Source: a virus. From it: a DNA stretch of 26,475 nt. The notes beneath the pieces were generated by a model. It searched no databases. It saw only the letters and a program-made list of their open reading frames with translations, and was not told the DNA's origin. Each line of letters opens with the position of its first letter. The stretch's first letter is position 1. The translations under genes and the position numbers were made by a program. The stretch lies in the IMG/VR virus record IMGVR_UViG_3300003691_000041, positions 1 to 26,475 of that record; one strand, 5' to 3'. This document shows, piece after piece, positions 7,496-15,646 of the stretch.

Positions 7496-7689
7496 TGTTT
7501 AGTATGGATGAAGATCAAAAAAACATGTTAGACAAATGGAATGAAGAACATGAATGTAAACTTAAAGAATATTCTGGAGCTATTGGTGGAAGACTTACAT
7601 ATAGTGTAACACCAACAGGTCTTGGACTTGTAACTATTGTTTCATGTGGTTGTGGCGAAGAGATAGATTTAACAGATTATAACTGGTAG
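7495..7689 (+). CDS. Small phage hypothetical protein
   Basis: 64 residues, start in a TAATG junction with GGAGG 10 bases before. An acidic N-terminal helix (DEDQKNMLDKWNEEHEC) precedes a beta-rich half, RLTYSVTPTGLGLVTIVSC, followed by GCGEEIDLTDYNW. The closing CGC-G-EIDLTDYxxW pattern resembles a short protein common in phage genomes, recalled from memory. Function unknown. Confidence 0.65.
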   Translation: MFSMDEDQKNMLDKWNEEHECKLKEYSGAIGGRLTYSVTPTGLGLVTIVSCGCGEEIDLTDYNW

Positions 7690-7697
7690 GAGTTGAT

Positions 7698-8201
7698 ATG
7701 GACGGAGATTTATTAAAAAATATTTTAAAATATGATAAAAATACTGGACTGTTTACATCATTAAAAACAAATAAAGAACTTGGATGGACGCATAGTGAAG
7801 GATATATAGCTATTGAAATAATTGGAAAGAAATACTATGCACATAGACTTGCTTGGATGTATGAATATGGGTATTTTCCAGAAAATGGAATAGACCATAT
7901 TAATAAAAATAGATCTGACAATAGAATTAAAAACTTAAGAGAGGCTGGAAAAAGATGTAATGGACAAAATTGCAAAATTAGCAAAAATAATAAATCTGGA
8001 GTTACTGGCGTATATTTTGACAAAAGAAATAACAAATGGAAGGCTCAGATAAAGATAGATAAGAAGATGATATATCTTGGTCAGTTTGATGAACTTTATG
8101 ATGCAGTATTAGCAAGATGGAATGAAGAGCAAGACAATCCAGAATGGAAATGTTCTATTAGTTCATCTGCAAATAATTATTTAAAGGATAACAAATGTTA
8201 A
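7698..8201 (+). CDS. HNH homing endonuclease with AP2 DNA-binding domain (copy 1)
   Basis: 167 residues with TAGGAG six bases before the ATG. The HNH core is AHRLAWMYEYG, GIDHINKNRSDNRIKNLR (His 67). It is followed by an AP2-type beta domain at about 99-140 (SGVTGVYFDKRNNKWKAQI). The C-terminal W.CS..SSA.NYLK tail also closes the second HNH-AP2 gene at 22536. The last seven bases overlap the primase start, so this free-standing homing gene has settled directly in front of a replication gene and supplies part of its ribosome site. Confidence 0.85.
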   Translation: MDGDLLKNILKYDKNTGLFTSLKTNKELGWTHSEGYIAIEIIGKKYYAHRLAWMYEYGYFPENGIDHINKNRSDNRIKNLREAGKRCNGQNCKISKNNKSGVTGVYFDKRNNKWKAQIKIDKKMIYLGQFDELYDAVLARWNEEQDNPEWKCSISSSANNYLKDNKC

Positions 8202-9172
8202 ATCCAGACAACCTTTATGATTTATTAGAAGAGCATTATAATATTGAGAGAGGTACAAATGCTTGGAAATTAAATGGAACATGTCCAAGATGCGAGAAAA
8301 GCTCATCTGACTTAAGATTATTTTGCAAAACACCTGAAAAATTTGAAAACGAAATTGAAAGTTTTAAAGACAGTTTTTCATTCTGTCATCATTGCAGCGA
8401 GAGTATTTCTGCATTGACATATGTTAACTACATATTAGATATTTCTTGGAAAGAAGCTGAAGAGTGGTTAGAAAGAGAGGATTCATTCATAAAAACAGCA
8501 GAAGAAATTGAGGCAGAAAAAGAACAGGAGTTTCCATATCCAGACTGTATATCGATAAAAGATTCCCCCATCGCTTTAGAATACGCCCATACAAGAGGTT
8601 TTACAGATAAGGATATATTAATGTTTGGACTTTTGTTTACGTGCTCAGATATAGCCTATATGGGACGTGACAGATATTTTAAAAACAGATTGTTCTTTCC
8701 TATTTACTCAAGATGTGGAACCTTAGAAGGGTATATTTGTCGTTCAATTTATGATAGCAGAGCCAAATATATGTTTGCACCATTTTTTCAAAAGAGTAAT
8801 CATCTTTATTCTTCTCACATGGTTCAAAAAGAGACACCTTTGCTTGTATTATGTGAAGGGGTAGTTGATTGCATAGCTTATTGGCGTATTGGTGTTCCTG
8901 CTGTAGCATGCTTTGGAAAAACAATATCAAAGAAACAGTTGGATATTTTACTTGAAATCAATCCTAAAAGATTGTATCTTGCATTTGATGCTGACGCAAT
9001 AATGAAAAGCTTTTTATTTTATGAAAAGTATCAGCATATCTTTGATATTATTAAAATAATGAACATGGAACATGACGCAGATGAAATGACAGAATATGAC
9101 TTAAAGTCAACAATTGTTAATGCGATTGATTACTGTCAAGATCAGAAACTTTTATTACAATTGGGAGGTTAA
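8195..9172 (+). CDS. DnaG-like DNA primase
   Basis: 325 residues. A zinc-binding pair CPRC (30-33) and CHHC (64-67) matches the CHC2-type N-terminal finger. A central region resembling the primase core includes RGFTDKD and NRLFFPIY. The TOPRIM signature follows: LCEGVVDC with E221, then LAFDADA with D265 and D267. It is shorter than bacterial DnaG and lacks a helicase-binding or helicase domain, so the replicative helicase is expected elsewhere. It makes RNA primers for the DnaE-type polymerase at 23171. The start overlaps the HNH gene by seven bases, with AAGGAT as a weak ribosome site. Confidence 0.87.
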   Translation: MLNPDNLYDLLEEHYNIERGTNAWKLNGTCPRCEKSSSDLRLFCKTPEKFENEIESFKDSFSFCHHCSESISALTYVNYILDISWKEAEEWLEREDSFIKTAEEIEAEKEQEFPYPDCISIKDSPIALEYAHTRGFTDKDILMFGLLFTCSDIAYMGRDRYFKNRLFFPIYSRCGTLEGYICRSIYDSRAKYMFAPFFQKSNHLYSSHMVQKETPLLVLCEGVVDCIAYWRIGVPAVACFGKTISKKQLDILLEINPKRLYLAFDADAIMKSFLFYEKYQHIFDIIKIMNMEHDADEMTEYDLKSTIVNAIDYCQDQKLLLQLGG

Positions 9173-9173
9173 T

Positions 9174-9380
9174 ATGAAAAAATTTATTTTAGTTTTAGCT
9201 GTTTTATTTGCTTTTTTTGGATGTTATGACTATAAAGAAGGAAAAAGTGCAAAGTCTGGCAGTGAAACAATTGGCACAATTTGTATAGATGGAGTTGAGT
9301 ATATAAAAACATATTCTGGATATTATGGATACATGGCTCCGCATTTTAAGCCAGATGGTTCGTTATATTTGTGTGATTAA
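9174..9380 (+). CDS. Small secreted protein or lipoprotein
   Basis: 68 residues from ATG 9174, one base after the primase stop, with GGGAGG seven bases upstream. A longer in-frame start at 9114 is rejected because it lies inside the primase gene and has no ribosome site. The N-terminus is a classic signal sequence: MKK, a hydrophobic core ILVLAVLFAFF, then GC at 16-17. The lipobox AFFGC is imperfect at -3, so either lipoprotein or ordinary signal peptide is possible. The mature part is short, Gly/Tyr-rich, with Cys residues near the middle and end. A host-surface role such as superinfection exclusion is speculation. Confidence 0.7.
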   Translation: MKKFILVLAVLFAFFGCYDYKEGKSAKSGSETIGTICIDGVEYIKTYSGYYGYMAPHFKPDGSLYLCD

Positions 9381-9662
9381 ATGAATAAAAAAATGAAAGC
9401 ACAGTTGTATATTGATACTTTTAATAGATGTAACAATGTTATGACAAGTTGTAAAACTGAGTTTCAGCTATCCAATGGAAGGAAATATTGCGAAATGTTA
9501 ATAGTAAAAAATGCAAAAAAGATTGATGAAAGATTTTATGCAAATTGCAATTTCCCTTCAATATTAAAAAAATATTCTGATTTATGTTGGTACGTAGAAC
9601 ACTATAGACTTTCAGATAGAACCACTGGTATAGAACAAGAAAAAAGAATTGGATTGATATAG
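9381..9662 (+). CDS. Hypothetical protein
   Basis: 93 residues starting directly after the previous stop (TAAATG), without a recognisable ribosome site, so it probably depends on coupled translation. Basic N-terminus, scattered cysteines (four or five), otherwise soluble and helical. No family recognised. The frame is clean and followed by a strong AGGAGG site for the next gene. Confidence 0.6.
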   Translation: MNKKMKAQLYIDTFNRCNNVMTSCKTEFQLSNGRKYCEMLIVKNAKKIDERFYANCNFPSILKKYSDLCWYVEHYRLSDRTTGIEQEKRIGLI

Positions 9663-9671
9663 GAGGCTAAT

Positions 9672-10706
9672 ATGAGAAAAATGAATGATACAGAAGTTAT
9701 GGAAAAAATAGAAGAACTTGCTAAAGAGAATGATTGTGAAATTCTTTTAATTACAAAAGTTGGTTCACAATTGTTTGGGACTCATCACGAAAACTCTGAT
9801 GTTGATTATGGTGGTGTTTTTTTACCATCAAAAAAATCATGCGTTTTAGGAACTGCTCTTAAAAAAATCAAGTTTAGTACAGGAGAAGACGGAAAGAAAA
9901 ACTCAAAAGATGATATTGATATTTCTCTTTGGTCGCTCCAGAGATGGTTGAATCTAATTAACAAAGGCGATACAAATGCAATTGATGTTCTTTATTCAAT
10001 CACAAACAAGGAATGTACTCTGGTTTACGACACAAGACTTTCTCTGTTATTTTCGCTAAGAGAGAAGCTGTTCAATAAAAAAGACTTGAAAGGATATATT
10101 GGATATGTTCGTTCACAATCTTTAAAGTATGGAATGAAGGGAACAAAGTTTAATATCATTAAAAATGCATATGAATGGATTATGACTCTTGATCAATCTC
10201 TTGACAATGATCATTTATGGAGTGTAAACTATCAGGATCTTTTAGACAAGCATGGAGATGATCAGTATCTGTATAAAGAGGATGTAGAAGAAAAACCATC
10301 TATTGTCTTATGTGGAAAAGTTCATAATCTTGAAACAAGAATTGGCGAAGTAAAAAAACGTTTTGACAAAGAATTTAGAAAAAAATATGGAAAAAGAGCA
10401 CAGGAGGCAGCAAAAAACAATGGAGTGGATTATAAAGCGATTTCTCATTCTGTAAGAGCTATTCATCAAATGAAGCAGATTCTTTTAGATGGAGATATTA
10501 AATTTCCATTGGAGACTGCTGACTTTATTCGCGAAGTTAAACTTGGAGAACATTCTTTTGAAAGTGTTGAGGCATTACTGGATGATGGGCTTAATGAAAT
10601 TTATAACATCATTGATAATAATCCTCCAAAAGACACCAAAGATTTGGACTTTATTGATTATTTTGTTTTATTAATGTATAAAGAAGCAAAGGGGGCTTAT
10701 CTATGA
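9672..10706 (+). CDS. Pol-beta-superfamily nucleotidyltransferase
   Basis: 344 residues with TAGGAGG five bases before the ATG. The active-site signature is at the N-terminus: VGSQLFGTHHENSDVDYGG with G31-S32 and D43/D45, then a third carboxylate in DDIDISLW (D81/D83). A long helical region follows (SLKYGMKGTKF, KAISHSVRAIHQM). This layout matches the predicted nucleotidyltransferases of T4-like and other large phages. The reaction is unknown; addition of nucleotides or AMP to RNA or protein is possible. It is a different subfamily from the gene at 6. It ends in an ATGA junction with the next gene. Confidence 0.82.
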   Translation: MRKMNDTEVMEKIEELAKENDCEILLITKVGSQLFGTHHENSDVDYGGVFLPSKKSCVLGTALKKIKFSTGEDGKKNSKDDIDISLWSLQRWLNLINKGDTNAIDVLYSITNKECTLVYDTRLSLLFSLREKLFNKKDLKGYIGYVRSQSLKYGMKGTKFNIIKNAYEWIMTLDQSLDNDHLWSVNYQDLLDKHGDDQYLYKEDVEEKPSIVLCGKVHNLETRIGEVKKRFDKEFRKKYGKRAQEAAKNNGVDYKAISHSVRAIHQMKQILLDGDIKFPLETADFIREVKLGEHSFESVEALLDDGLNEIYNIIDNNPPKDTKDLDFIDYFVLLMYKEAKGAYL

Positions 10707-11185
10707 AGAAAATATCAGGAGGAGTAATTATAGCAACTTTATTCGGATTGGCATTTGCAGTTGTTTTATTTTTTTCTTTGTTTTTTACAGATTTAAAAAC
10801 TGATGATGTAAAACTAACAAAAATGACAGATCAGGAATTGAGCGAGATCTATTGTCAGGGAACAATAGATGTTGTAGGTTTGATTGGTATGGATATGACA
10901 GGCATTGAAACCCACGAACAGTTTAACAGTGCTCTGCAATCTTTTTTCATTGATTTAGATTTAAAAAATCCAGAGATGGCTCTGGAATCAGTATGTATAT
11001 TGATTAATTCAATTAACTCAGATATTGAGCTAAATGAAGTTCAAACGAATGTATTCGTAGAAGGTTTGATAAAGGGTGGATTTGACTCTTTTTCAAAGTC
11101 TTTTGAAGAAATGGGATTTGGTAGGTTGACGGTCGGTGACTTTCATGTTACGACCCATGGAACTATTAAAATAACTGTAAAATAG
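10703..11185 (+). CDS. Membrane-anchored hypothetical protein
   Basis: 160 residues, ATGA-coupled to the nucleotidyltransferase. One N-terminal hydrophobic helix (about residues 7-29) follows a short MKK start, so the protein is likely anchored in the membrane with a soluble domain outside, or is secreted. The soluble part is acidic, with a repeated helical character (TDQELSEIYCQG, MTGIETHEQFNSAL). No family recognised. It opens a cluster of four consecutive small genes, at least three of them hydrophobic. Confidence 0.65.
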   Translation: MKKISGGVIIATLFGLAFAVVLFFSLFFTDLKTDDVKLTKMTDQELSEIYCQGTIDVVGLIGMDMTGIETHEQFNSALQSFFIDLDLKNPEMALESVCILINSINSDIELNEVQTNVFVEGLIKGGFDSFSKSFEEMGFGRLTVGDFHVTTHGTIKITVK

Positions 11186-11193
11186 GAGGGAAA

Positions 11194-11328
11194 ATGTTTA
11201 CACTATTATTAGTCATGATTAGTATAAGGTACAACAGACATTTCGATGGATTGTATCTTTTTACTGGATCATTAGATGGATGTGGTATATTTATGACATT
11301 TTTTATTTTACTTATGGTTTTAAACTAA
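11194..11328 (+). CDS. Tiny membrane protein
   Basis: 44 residues with TAGGAGGG three bases before the ATG. Two short hydrophobic runs (MFTLLLVMISI and GIFMTFFILLMVL) flank a polar middle with Arg, Asn, His and Asp. The strong ribosome site and position in a packed + strand cluster support it as a real gene. Function unknown. Confidence 0.5.
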   Translation: MFTLLLVMISIRYNRHFDGLYLFTGSLDGCGIFMTFFILLMVLN

Positions 11329-11351
11329 TTATTTAAAAAAGGAGATTTGTG

Positions 11352-11585
11352 ATGAAATTAATAGGTTTGTTAATTATTTTGGTTGGGATTGCAGTAGGTA
11401 TCTACATTGGTTTTTGGTTGGGATACATTGGAGGCATTGTTCAGGTGATAACTGCTTTTAAGGCAGTAGAGATTGTGGCATCGGAAGTCGCTTTTGGAAT
11501 GTTACGATTTCTATTCGGTGGATCAGTTGGAGCTATTGTTGGGTTTTTTATTAGTATGTTTGGATGTTCACTTATAGCGGCATAA
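11352..11585 (+). CDS. Small two-pass membrane protein
   Basis: 77 residues from ATG 11352; a GTG one codon earlier is possible. AAAGGAG lies upstream. Hydrophobic segments span about 3-36 and 50-76, with many Gly residues (GIAVGIYIGFWLGYIGG; GGSVGAIVGFF). A Gly-zipper-like holin or pore-forming role could be imagined, but nothing in the context supports lysis. Function unknown. Confidence 0.62.
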   Translation: MKLIGLLIILVGIAVGIYIGFWLGYIGGIVQVITAFKAVEIVASEVAFGMLRFLFGGSVGAIVGFFISMFGCSLIAA

Positions 11586-11597
11586 ACAGGAGGTGTT

Positions 11598-11729
11598 ATG
11601 ATTGTACTTATTTTAGCATACATTGAAGCAAAATTTGATTATAATGCAGGAGAATTGAGCACTATAGCTGTTTTATTTGATATGGCTGGTGCAATCATGA
11701 CATATGATTTAATTTTAAATTTGTCTTGA
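11598..11729 (+). CDS. Tiny hypothetical protein
   Basis: 43 residues with CAGGAGG five bases before the ATG. Moderately hydrophobic at both ends with an acidic middle (EAKFDYNAGE). The TGA stop at 11727-11729 lies within the -35 element of the next promoter. Kept because of its ribosome site and position; no family recognised. Confidence 0.48.
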   Translation: MIVLILAYIEAKFDYNAGELSTIAVLFDMAGAIMTYDLILNLS

Positions 11730-11754
11730 CAAATAATTAAAAACATGGTATAAG
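11726..11754 (+). promoter_or_regulatory. Promoter overlapping the ribosome site of the next gene
   Basis: TTGACA at 11726-11731, 17-base spacer ending TGG, TATAAG at 11749-11754. The -10 runs into AAGGAGG, and the ATG is at 11763. A start six to nine bases after the -10 would give a nearly leaderless message. Confidence 0.68.
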
Positions 11755-11762
11755 GAGGATTC

Positions 11763-12326
11763 ATGAAAACTGCACAGTTTTTAGGAGATTTTAAGGTAGA
11801 AGAGTTATGGAACAAAGGGTGTTCAAAGGAATTGATTGATAAGTTTGTTAATGTAATTGGTTTTGAAGGAACAGTTACAGAGAAAAACTTTCGGTCAATT
11901 TTTGACACATTTGAAAATGTTGAAGAGCTTATTCAATATGGTTTTTTAAGAGAGAAAAAAGAAGAGGTAACTATGGAAGATTGTGCATTTATCGAATCTA
12001 TTCTTCCTATTTTTGAAAGTATTTATGGAGACAATTCTGATAAGGATTCAGAATGCGACGATTGTAGTGATTGTACTTGCGATACTCTTTCTGATGATAC
12101 TTCAAAAGACGTTACTGATGTCATTGAAGACATTAAGAAAAATCTTATTTCTGGTATGGAAGAAGTGATGACAAGAGTTTTAAAAGAAGGACTTGATGCA
12201 GATGATGATGAAATTGTAGATGTTAAAATAGACATGAATGATTCATTTGAGACACTTGTTTCTTTTAAGTACGTTGATAAAAATATTAAAGAAGTGACCG
12301 ATTTCATGGGAGCACTTTTAAAATAA
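11763..12326 (+). CDS. Acidic hypothetical protein
   Basis: 187 residues with AAGGAGG five bases before the ATG. Residues 1-65 look like a compact helical domain (FKVEELWNKGCSKELIDKFV, FRSIFDTFENVEEL). The middle is very acidic and Cys-rich (SECDDCSDCTCDTLSDD), and a further acidic beta-like part ends the protein. The clustered cysteines could hold a metal. An internal ATG at 11972 could start a shorter form. The acidity could suit a DNA mimic or protein-binding partner, but that is speculation. Confidence 0.65.
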   Translation: MKTAQFLGDFKVEELWNKGCSKELIDKFVNVIGFEGTVTEKNFRSIFDTFENVEELIQYGFLREKKEEVTMEDCAFIESILPIFESIYGDNSDKDSECDDCSDCTCDTLSDDTSKDVTDVIEDIKKNLISGMEEVMTRVLKEGLDADDDEIVDVKIDMNDSFETLVSFKYVDKNIKEVTDFMGALLK

Positions 12327-12529
12327 TGGTTAGTGTTTATCAGTCATTGAACAAGTTGCAAAGAAAAGTGGACACCCTTGTAAGAAAAGATATAGAAGAG
12401 ATTCTTAAAAGAGGGTGTCCACCTTGTTTCAAGACAAAAAACAGTTGTGAAAAGGTATGTAAATTCAAAATAGAATGTACGAATATAATTGTTCTTGATA
12501 GTCAAGACTTAAAGAAATGGGGGTTATAA
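12326..12529 (+). CDS. Small Cys-rich protein
   Basis: 67 residues, start overlapping the previous stop by one base (TAATG). A helical N-terminal half (LNKLQRKVDTLVRKDIEEIL) is followed by CPPC, then C, C, C and C within about 20 residues (CPPCFKTKNSCEKVCKF). This suggests a zinc or Fe-S site. No ribosome site is visible, so expression is probably coupled. Function unknown. Confidence 0.6.
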   Translation: MVSVYQSLNKLQRKVDTLVRKDIEEILKRGCPPCFKTKNSCEKVCKFKIECTNIIVLDSQDLKKWGL

Positions 12530-13375
12530 TTGAATAAGGAGTTAAAAAAGAATGGTATTGGTATATTTAAAGACTCTGGAGCAAGATACAAGTTCAAAGA
12601 AGGGAGGCGTTACAAAAAAGGTCATAATGCAAACTTAAGAAAGATCGCAGTAGAAATTAATAGAAGATTGAAAGACAAGGGGGCCGACATTGAATTTGAA
12701 ACAGTTTTCTTAGTCATAAACGAACTTCCAGAGGCTTTAACAAAATTGCTATTTAAGTTTGGAGAGATAATGATTCATGGGTTTGGCAGCATTATCTCAA
12801 AAAAGGTTGAAGTAAGGAATGCATCAAGAGAGTATCAAAGCAGCGACGAGAATGGAAAGAAACTTGGGTATCAAAGAGCTTTCATAGACATGGACTTTAT
12901 TGCAAACAGTGCTTTAAAGTTAAAAGTAAACAACAGGCCAACATTTAATCAAAAAAGGGAAATTCTTAAAAAAAGAAGCGCAGAAGAAAGGGCTAATGTA
13001 AGAAGAGAAGTGTATGAGGAAGAAGCAGCACTTAATCTCTTTTATCTATTTGATGGAATTCTTAGTGTAGAAGATCATGTTGAAAAATACAGCGATCTTG
13101 TTCATTGGGATGACATATCATGTTATTATACCAAAACTGGAAAAAAATCAGAAGATCTTCCTGTAAGGGATGAAGAAGTTCTTAGAAGACTGAAAGACAT
13201 GATCAGAGACGTTAATAATGATGATTTTAGATACTACTCCACTTGGGATGCACATTCAGTAAAAGCATTAAGGGGGAGGAATATTGAGCCAGATTTGGCA
13301 CTCTGGAAAGGTCATGACTTTAGTGAAGAAGGATATTTTACTTGGTGGAATCAACAAACAAAAAAGAAGTTATAA
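12530..13375 (+). CDS. Possible HU/IHF-like DNA-binding protein with long C-terminal region
   Basis: 281 residues from a TTG start immediately after the previous stop; no earlier or nearby ATG exists in this frame. Residues about 35-100 (IAVEINRRL...INELPEALTKLLFKFGEIMIHGFGSI) resemble the HU/IHF fold, where a helical pair precedes the G-x-V/I-x-x-x-GFG turn. An arm-like basic segment follows. The remaining two thirds are charged and unrecognised, ending KGHDFSEEGYFTWWNQQ. HU proteins are about 90 residues, so this would be an extended version. A basic N-terminus (YKFKEGRRYKKGHNANLRK) also fits DNA binding. The HU assignment is tentative. Confidence 0.6.
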   Translation: MNKELKKNGIGIFKDSGARYKFKEGRRYKKGHNANLRKIAVEINRRLKDKGADIEFETVFLVINELPEALTKLLFKFGEIMIHGFGSIISKKVEVRNASREYQSSDENGKKLGYQRAFIDMDFIANSALKLKVNNRPTFNQKREILKKRSAEERANVRREVYEEEAALNLFYLFDGILSVEDHVEKYSDLVHWDDISCYYTKTGKKSEDLPVRDEEVLRRLKDMIRDVNNDDFRYYSTWDAHSVKALRGRNIEPDLALWKGHDFSEEGYFTWWNQQTKKKL

Positions 13376-13384
13376 GGAGGGCAG

Positions 13385-13606
13385 ATGCCAATTTTTGATT
13401 ATGAGTGTAGCAAATGTGGAAGTATTTTTGAAAAAATTGAATTTCACAACACTCCAAAAGATTTAAAAGTATTTTGTAAAAAATGTAAAGGAACAACAAA
13501 GAAGATTCCAACAGGAAGTTATTCATTTAAGATTCATGGGTATTCTGAAAGGGATGGGTATAGTGATGAGGGTTTAGCAAATGATGATGGACAACCATTA
13601 AAGTAA
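13385..13606 (+). CDS. FmdB-family zinc-ribbon protein
   Basis: 73 residues with AAGGAGG five bases before the ATG. MPIFDYECSKCGSIFE at the start and FCKKCKG near 30-36 form the paired C-x2-C ribbon. The SYSFKIHG segment completes the FmdB-type pattern. These small proteins are widespread in bacteria and phages and usually annotated as putative regulators; the real role is not established. Located in the operon between the HU-like gene and the HExxE protein. Confidence 0.78.
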   Translation: MPIFDYECSKCGSIFEKIEFHNTPKDLKVFCKKCKGTTKKIPTGSYSFKIHGYSERDGYSDEGLANDDGQPLK

Positions 13607-13616
13607 AGGAGTTTTC

Positions 13617-14201
13617 ATGGAGAAAAGGATGTACAAAGTAAAATGTGAGGATTGCGAAAAAGATGACGATCAAATGGGTGAAGTAACAGAAGAACAGGCA
13701 ATAATGTTTGAGGCCGAATGTTTTTTCTGGAGAAGATATTTTAATCTTATTGATTACGACTTAACAATTTCTGTAGAAGACTTTAACGAAACAGGATCTG
13801 CTGGTGTAAAAAATGCAGATGGAATTTGTGGAATGTGCGATGCATTAACTGGAAACCGATGTTGCACAATCTTTTTGAACACAAGAATCCCAAAAAGAGT
13901 TTTAAATGACAGGACTATTCGAAAGATTGCTTTTCATGAAATCATGGAGCTTTTTTATGCAAGGATTCGTGACCTTGCAGCACAAAGAACTTTTGACTAT
14001 GAGGCTTATGATTCTGCCATTCATCGACTGATTAGAGTTGGTGAAAGCACAATCTTTGAAGAAATGGAGCATGCAAAAGATGTAATGATTGCAGAAGCAG
14101 AATTTGAAGAGCAAATGAGACTTGAGGCAGAAGAAAAAGAGAAAGAAAAAAAGAAAAAGGCAAAAGCAAAAAAGAAAGCAGATAAAGACAAGAGTAAATA
14201 A
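13617..14201 (+). CDS. Putative metallopeptidase-like protein (HExxE) with charged tail
   Basis: 194 residues with AAAGGAG seven bases before the ATG. The helix IRKIAFHEIMELFYARI holds H107-E108 and E111, an HExx-E arrangement seen in phage zinc-peptidase-like hypotheticals. Upstream are several cysteines (CGMC, CC at 71-83), which could form a separate metal site. The last 35 residues are almost wholly Glu and Lys and should be disordered or helical. It is the last gene before a strong terminator. Proteolytic activity is not proven by the motif. Confidence 0.68.
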   Translation: MEKRMYKVKCEDCEKDDDQMGEVTEEQAIMFEAECFFWRRYFNLIDYDLTISVEDFNETGSAGVKNADGICGMCDALTGNRCCTIFLNTRIPKRVLNDRTIRKIAFHEIMELFYARIRDLAAQRTFDYEAYDSAIHRLIRVGESTIFEEMEHAKDVMIAEAEFEEQMRLEAEEKEKEKKKKAKAKKKADKDKSK

Positions 14202-14203
14202 CG

Positions 14204-14232
14204 AAAAGGTCGGGCTTATGTCCGACCTTTTT
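14204..14232 (+). terminator. Intrinsic terminator
   Basis: AAAAGGTCGG and CCGACCTTTTT form a perfect GC-rich stem around an eight-base loop (14214-14221), with a T tract after it and an A tract before it. It lies just past the stop at 14201 and ends the operon. The helicase gene starts 12 bases later, so some read-through must occur or another promoter serves it. Confidence 0.85.
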
Positions 14233-14243
14233 AATGGAGGGTT

Positions 14244-15644
14244 ATGAAATTATTTATTGACAACTATTATACATACACCTACTCCACAATACCTGCGGAA
14301 CATAAAGTTATATGGGATAGATTAAAATACTTTAATGAAAATTTTGAACATGTAAATAGGGTTACTGGTGGGAATTGGGATGGATTTAGCTCAATGTATA
14401 ATGTTCGGGTTTCTAAAGGATATTTTTATACTGGTTTTTTAGACTTAATTTTATTAGATTTGCAAAACTTAGGTTGCAATATAGAATTAGAAGATAGAAG
14501 AATTATTCCAGATAAAACAATATTTGTTGAAAATTTAAATTATGAACTTAGGGATTATCAGGAAAGAACTATTAAAGAGATATTGGCACAACCAAGGGGA
14601 TCTATAGATGCAGCAATGTCTGCTGGAAAGACTCCAATTTCTTTAGATATATTTATAAATCTTGGTGTTAAAACACTAATCTTGGTTCATAGAAAATCGT
14701 TAATGTATCAGAACTATGCAGAATATAAAAAGTTTGCACCAGATGCATCTGTTGGACGTATTGGGGATGGTAAGTTTGAGATTGGGGAAGACTTTACTGT
14801 TGGGATTATTAACTCAGTCAGCGGGAGAATAAAAAGAAAACCAGAAACAATAATTCCATTTTTAAAGAGTCTTGGGTGCATTATTTGTGATGAAAGTCAT
14901 GTTGGAGTAAATAAACAATTCCAGTCTGTTTTAGAATTGTCTGATGCTTATTATAGATACGGACAAAGTGGCACTTTAAATCTTAGAAATCAACAAGCAA
15001 ATATTGAATCTATTGGACTTTATGGCCCCATTAGAACAATAACAACAGCAGAAGAATTAGTTAAAAAGGGGCATTCTGCACAGGTTTATTATAAACAAAT
15101 AGATATTGGGTTTCCTGAGAGCCTAAGAAGTGTTAGAAGTAAGGCAGAAGCAACAGAGAGAGGTATAAAATATAATAAATATAGAAATGGGATGATTGTA
15201 AATACTGCATTTAAATTCCTATCTAATGGATATAGTCCAGTTATTTTATTTCGCAATATCGATCATGGAGAAATGATTTCAGAAGAGTTGAAGGGAAAAT
15301 ATCCACATGTGAGATTTTCTATAATGGATGGGACAACCCCAATCAATATAAGAGAAAAAATAAAGGAAGATTATATTTCTGGCAAAATAGACATAATTAT
15401 TTCAAGTATGATTATGAGTACAGGCATCAGTATTAATAAAATTGATTGCGTTATATTCGCCGGTGGTGGCACGGACATATCTTCACTGTTGCAAATTGGT
15501 GGACGAGCAGCGAGAAAAAAAACAGACAGAAATTATGCATATTATATCGATCTTGCAGATAATTTCCATCCAGCATTGCAAGAGGATTCTGAAAAAAGAA
15601 GAATGGGTATAGATAGTTATCCGGGCTATATTGTAATAGATTAA
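14244..15644 (+). CDS. SF2 DNA helicase, UvsW-like
   Basis: 466 residues with GGAGGG four bases before the ATG. After an N-terminal domain of about 95 residues come LRDYQ (102-106), Walker A AAMSAGKT (123-130), CIICDESH (213-219 region, DESH at 216-219), QSGT at 241-244 and, in the second RecA domain, SSMIMSTGI (388-395) and QIGGRAARK (417-425). This is the order of the T4 UvsW / RecG-like DEAH-box family, which branch-migrates and reverses forks and joins recombination to replication. The N-terminal part matches the small DNA-contact domain of UvsW in position. An HNH gene follows after two bases. Confidence 0.88.
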   Translation: MKLFIDNYYTYTYSTIPAEHKVIWDRLKYFNENFEHVNRVTGGNWDGFSSMYNVRVSKGYFYTGFLDLILLDLQNLGCNIELEDRRIIPDKTIFVENLNYELRDYQERTIKEILAQPRGSIDAAMSAGKTPISLDIFINLGVKTLILVHRKSLMYQNYAEYKKFAPDASVGRIGDGKFEIGEDFTVGIINSVSGRIKRKPETIIPFLKSLGCIICDESHVGVNKQFQSVLELSDAYYRYGQSGTLNLRNQQANIESIGLYGPIRTITTAEELVKKGHSAQVYYKQIDIGFPESLRSVRSKAEATERGIKYNKYRNGMIVNTAFKFLSNGYSPVILFRNIDHGEMISEELKGKYPHVRFSIMDGTTPINIREKIKEDYISGKIDIIISSMIMSTGISINKIDCVIFAGGGTDISSLLQIGGRAARKKTDRNYAYYIDLADNFHPALQEDSEKRRMGIDSYPGYIVID

Positions 15645-15646
15645 AA

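Noticed and set aside
9114-9173. Earlier start for the small secreted protein
   Set aside because: It lies inside the primase gene, has no ribosome site and would bury the signal sequence; ATG 9174 has a good site.
10198-10230. TTGACA inside the nucleotidyltransferase gene (and similar hits near 2274, 14249, 21723, 24272, 25195 and 26303)
   Set aside because: No acceptable -10 at a 16-18 base distance; these are coding-sequence coincidences.
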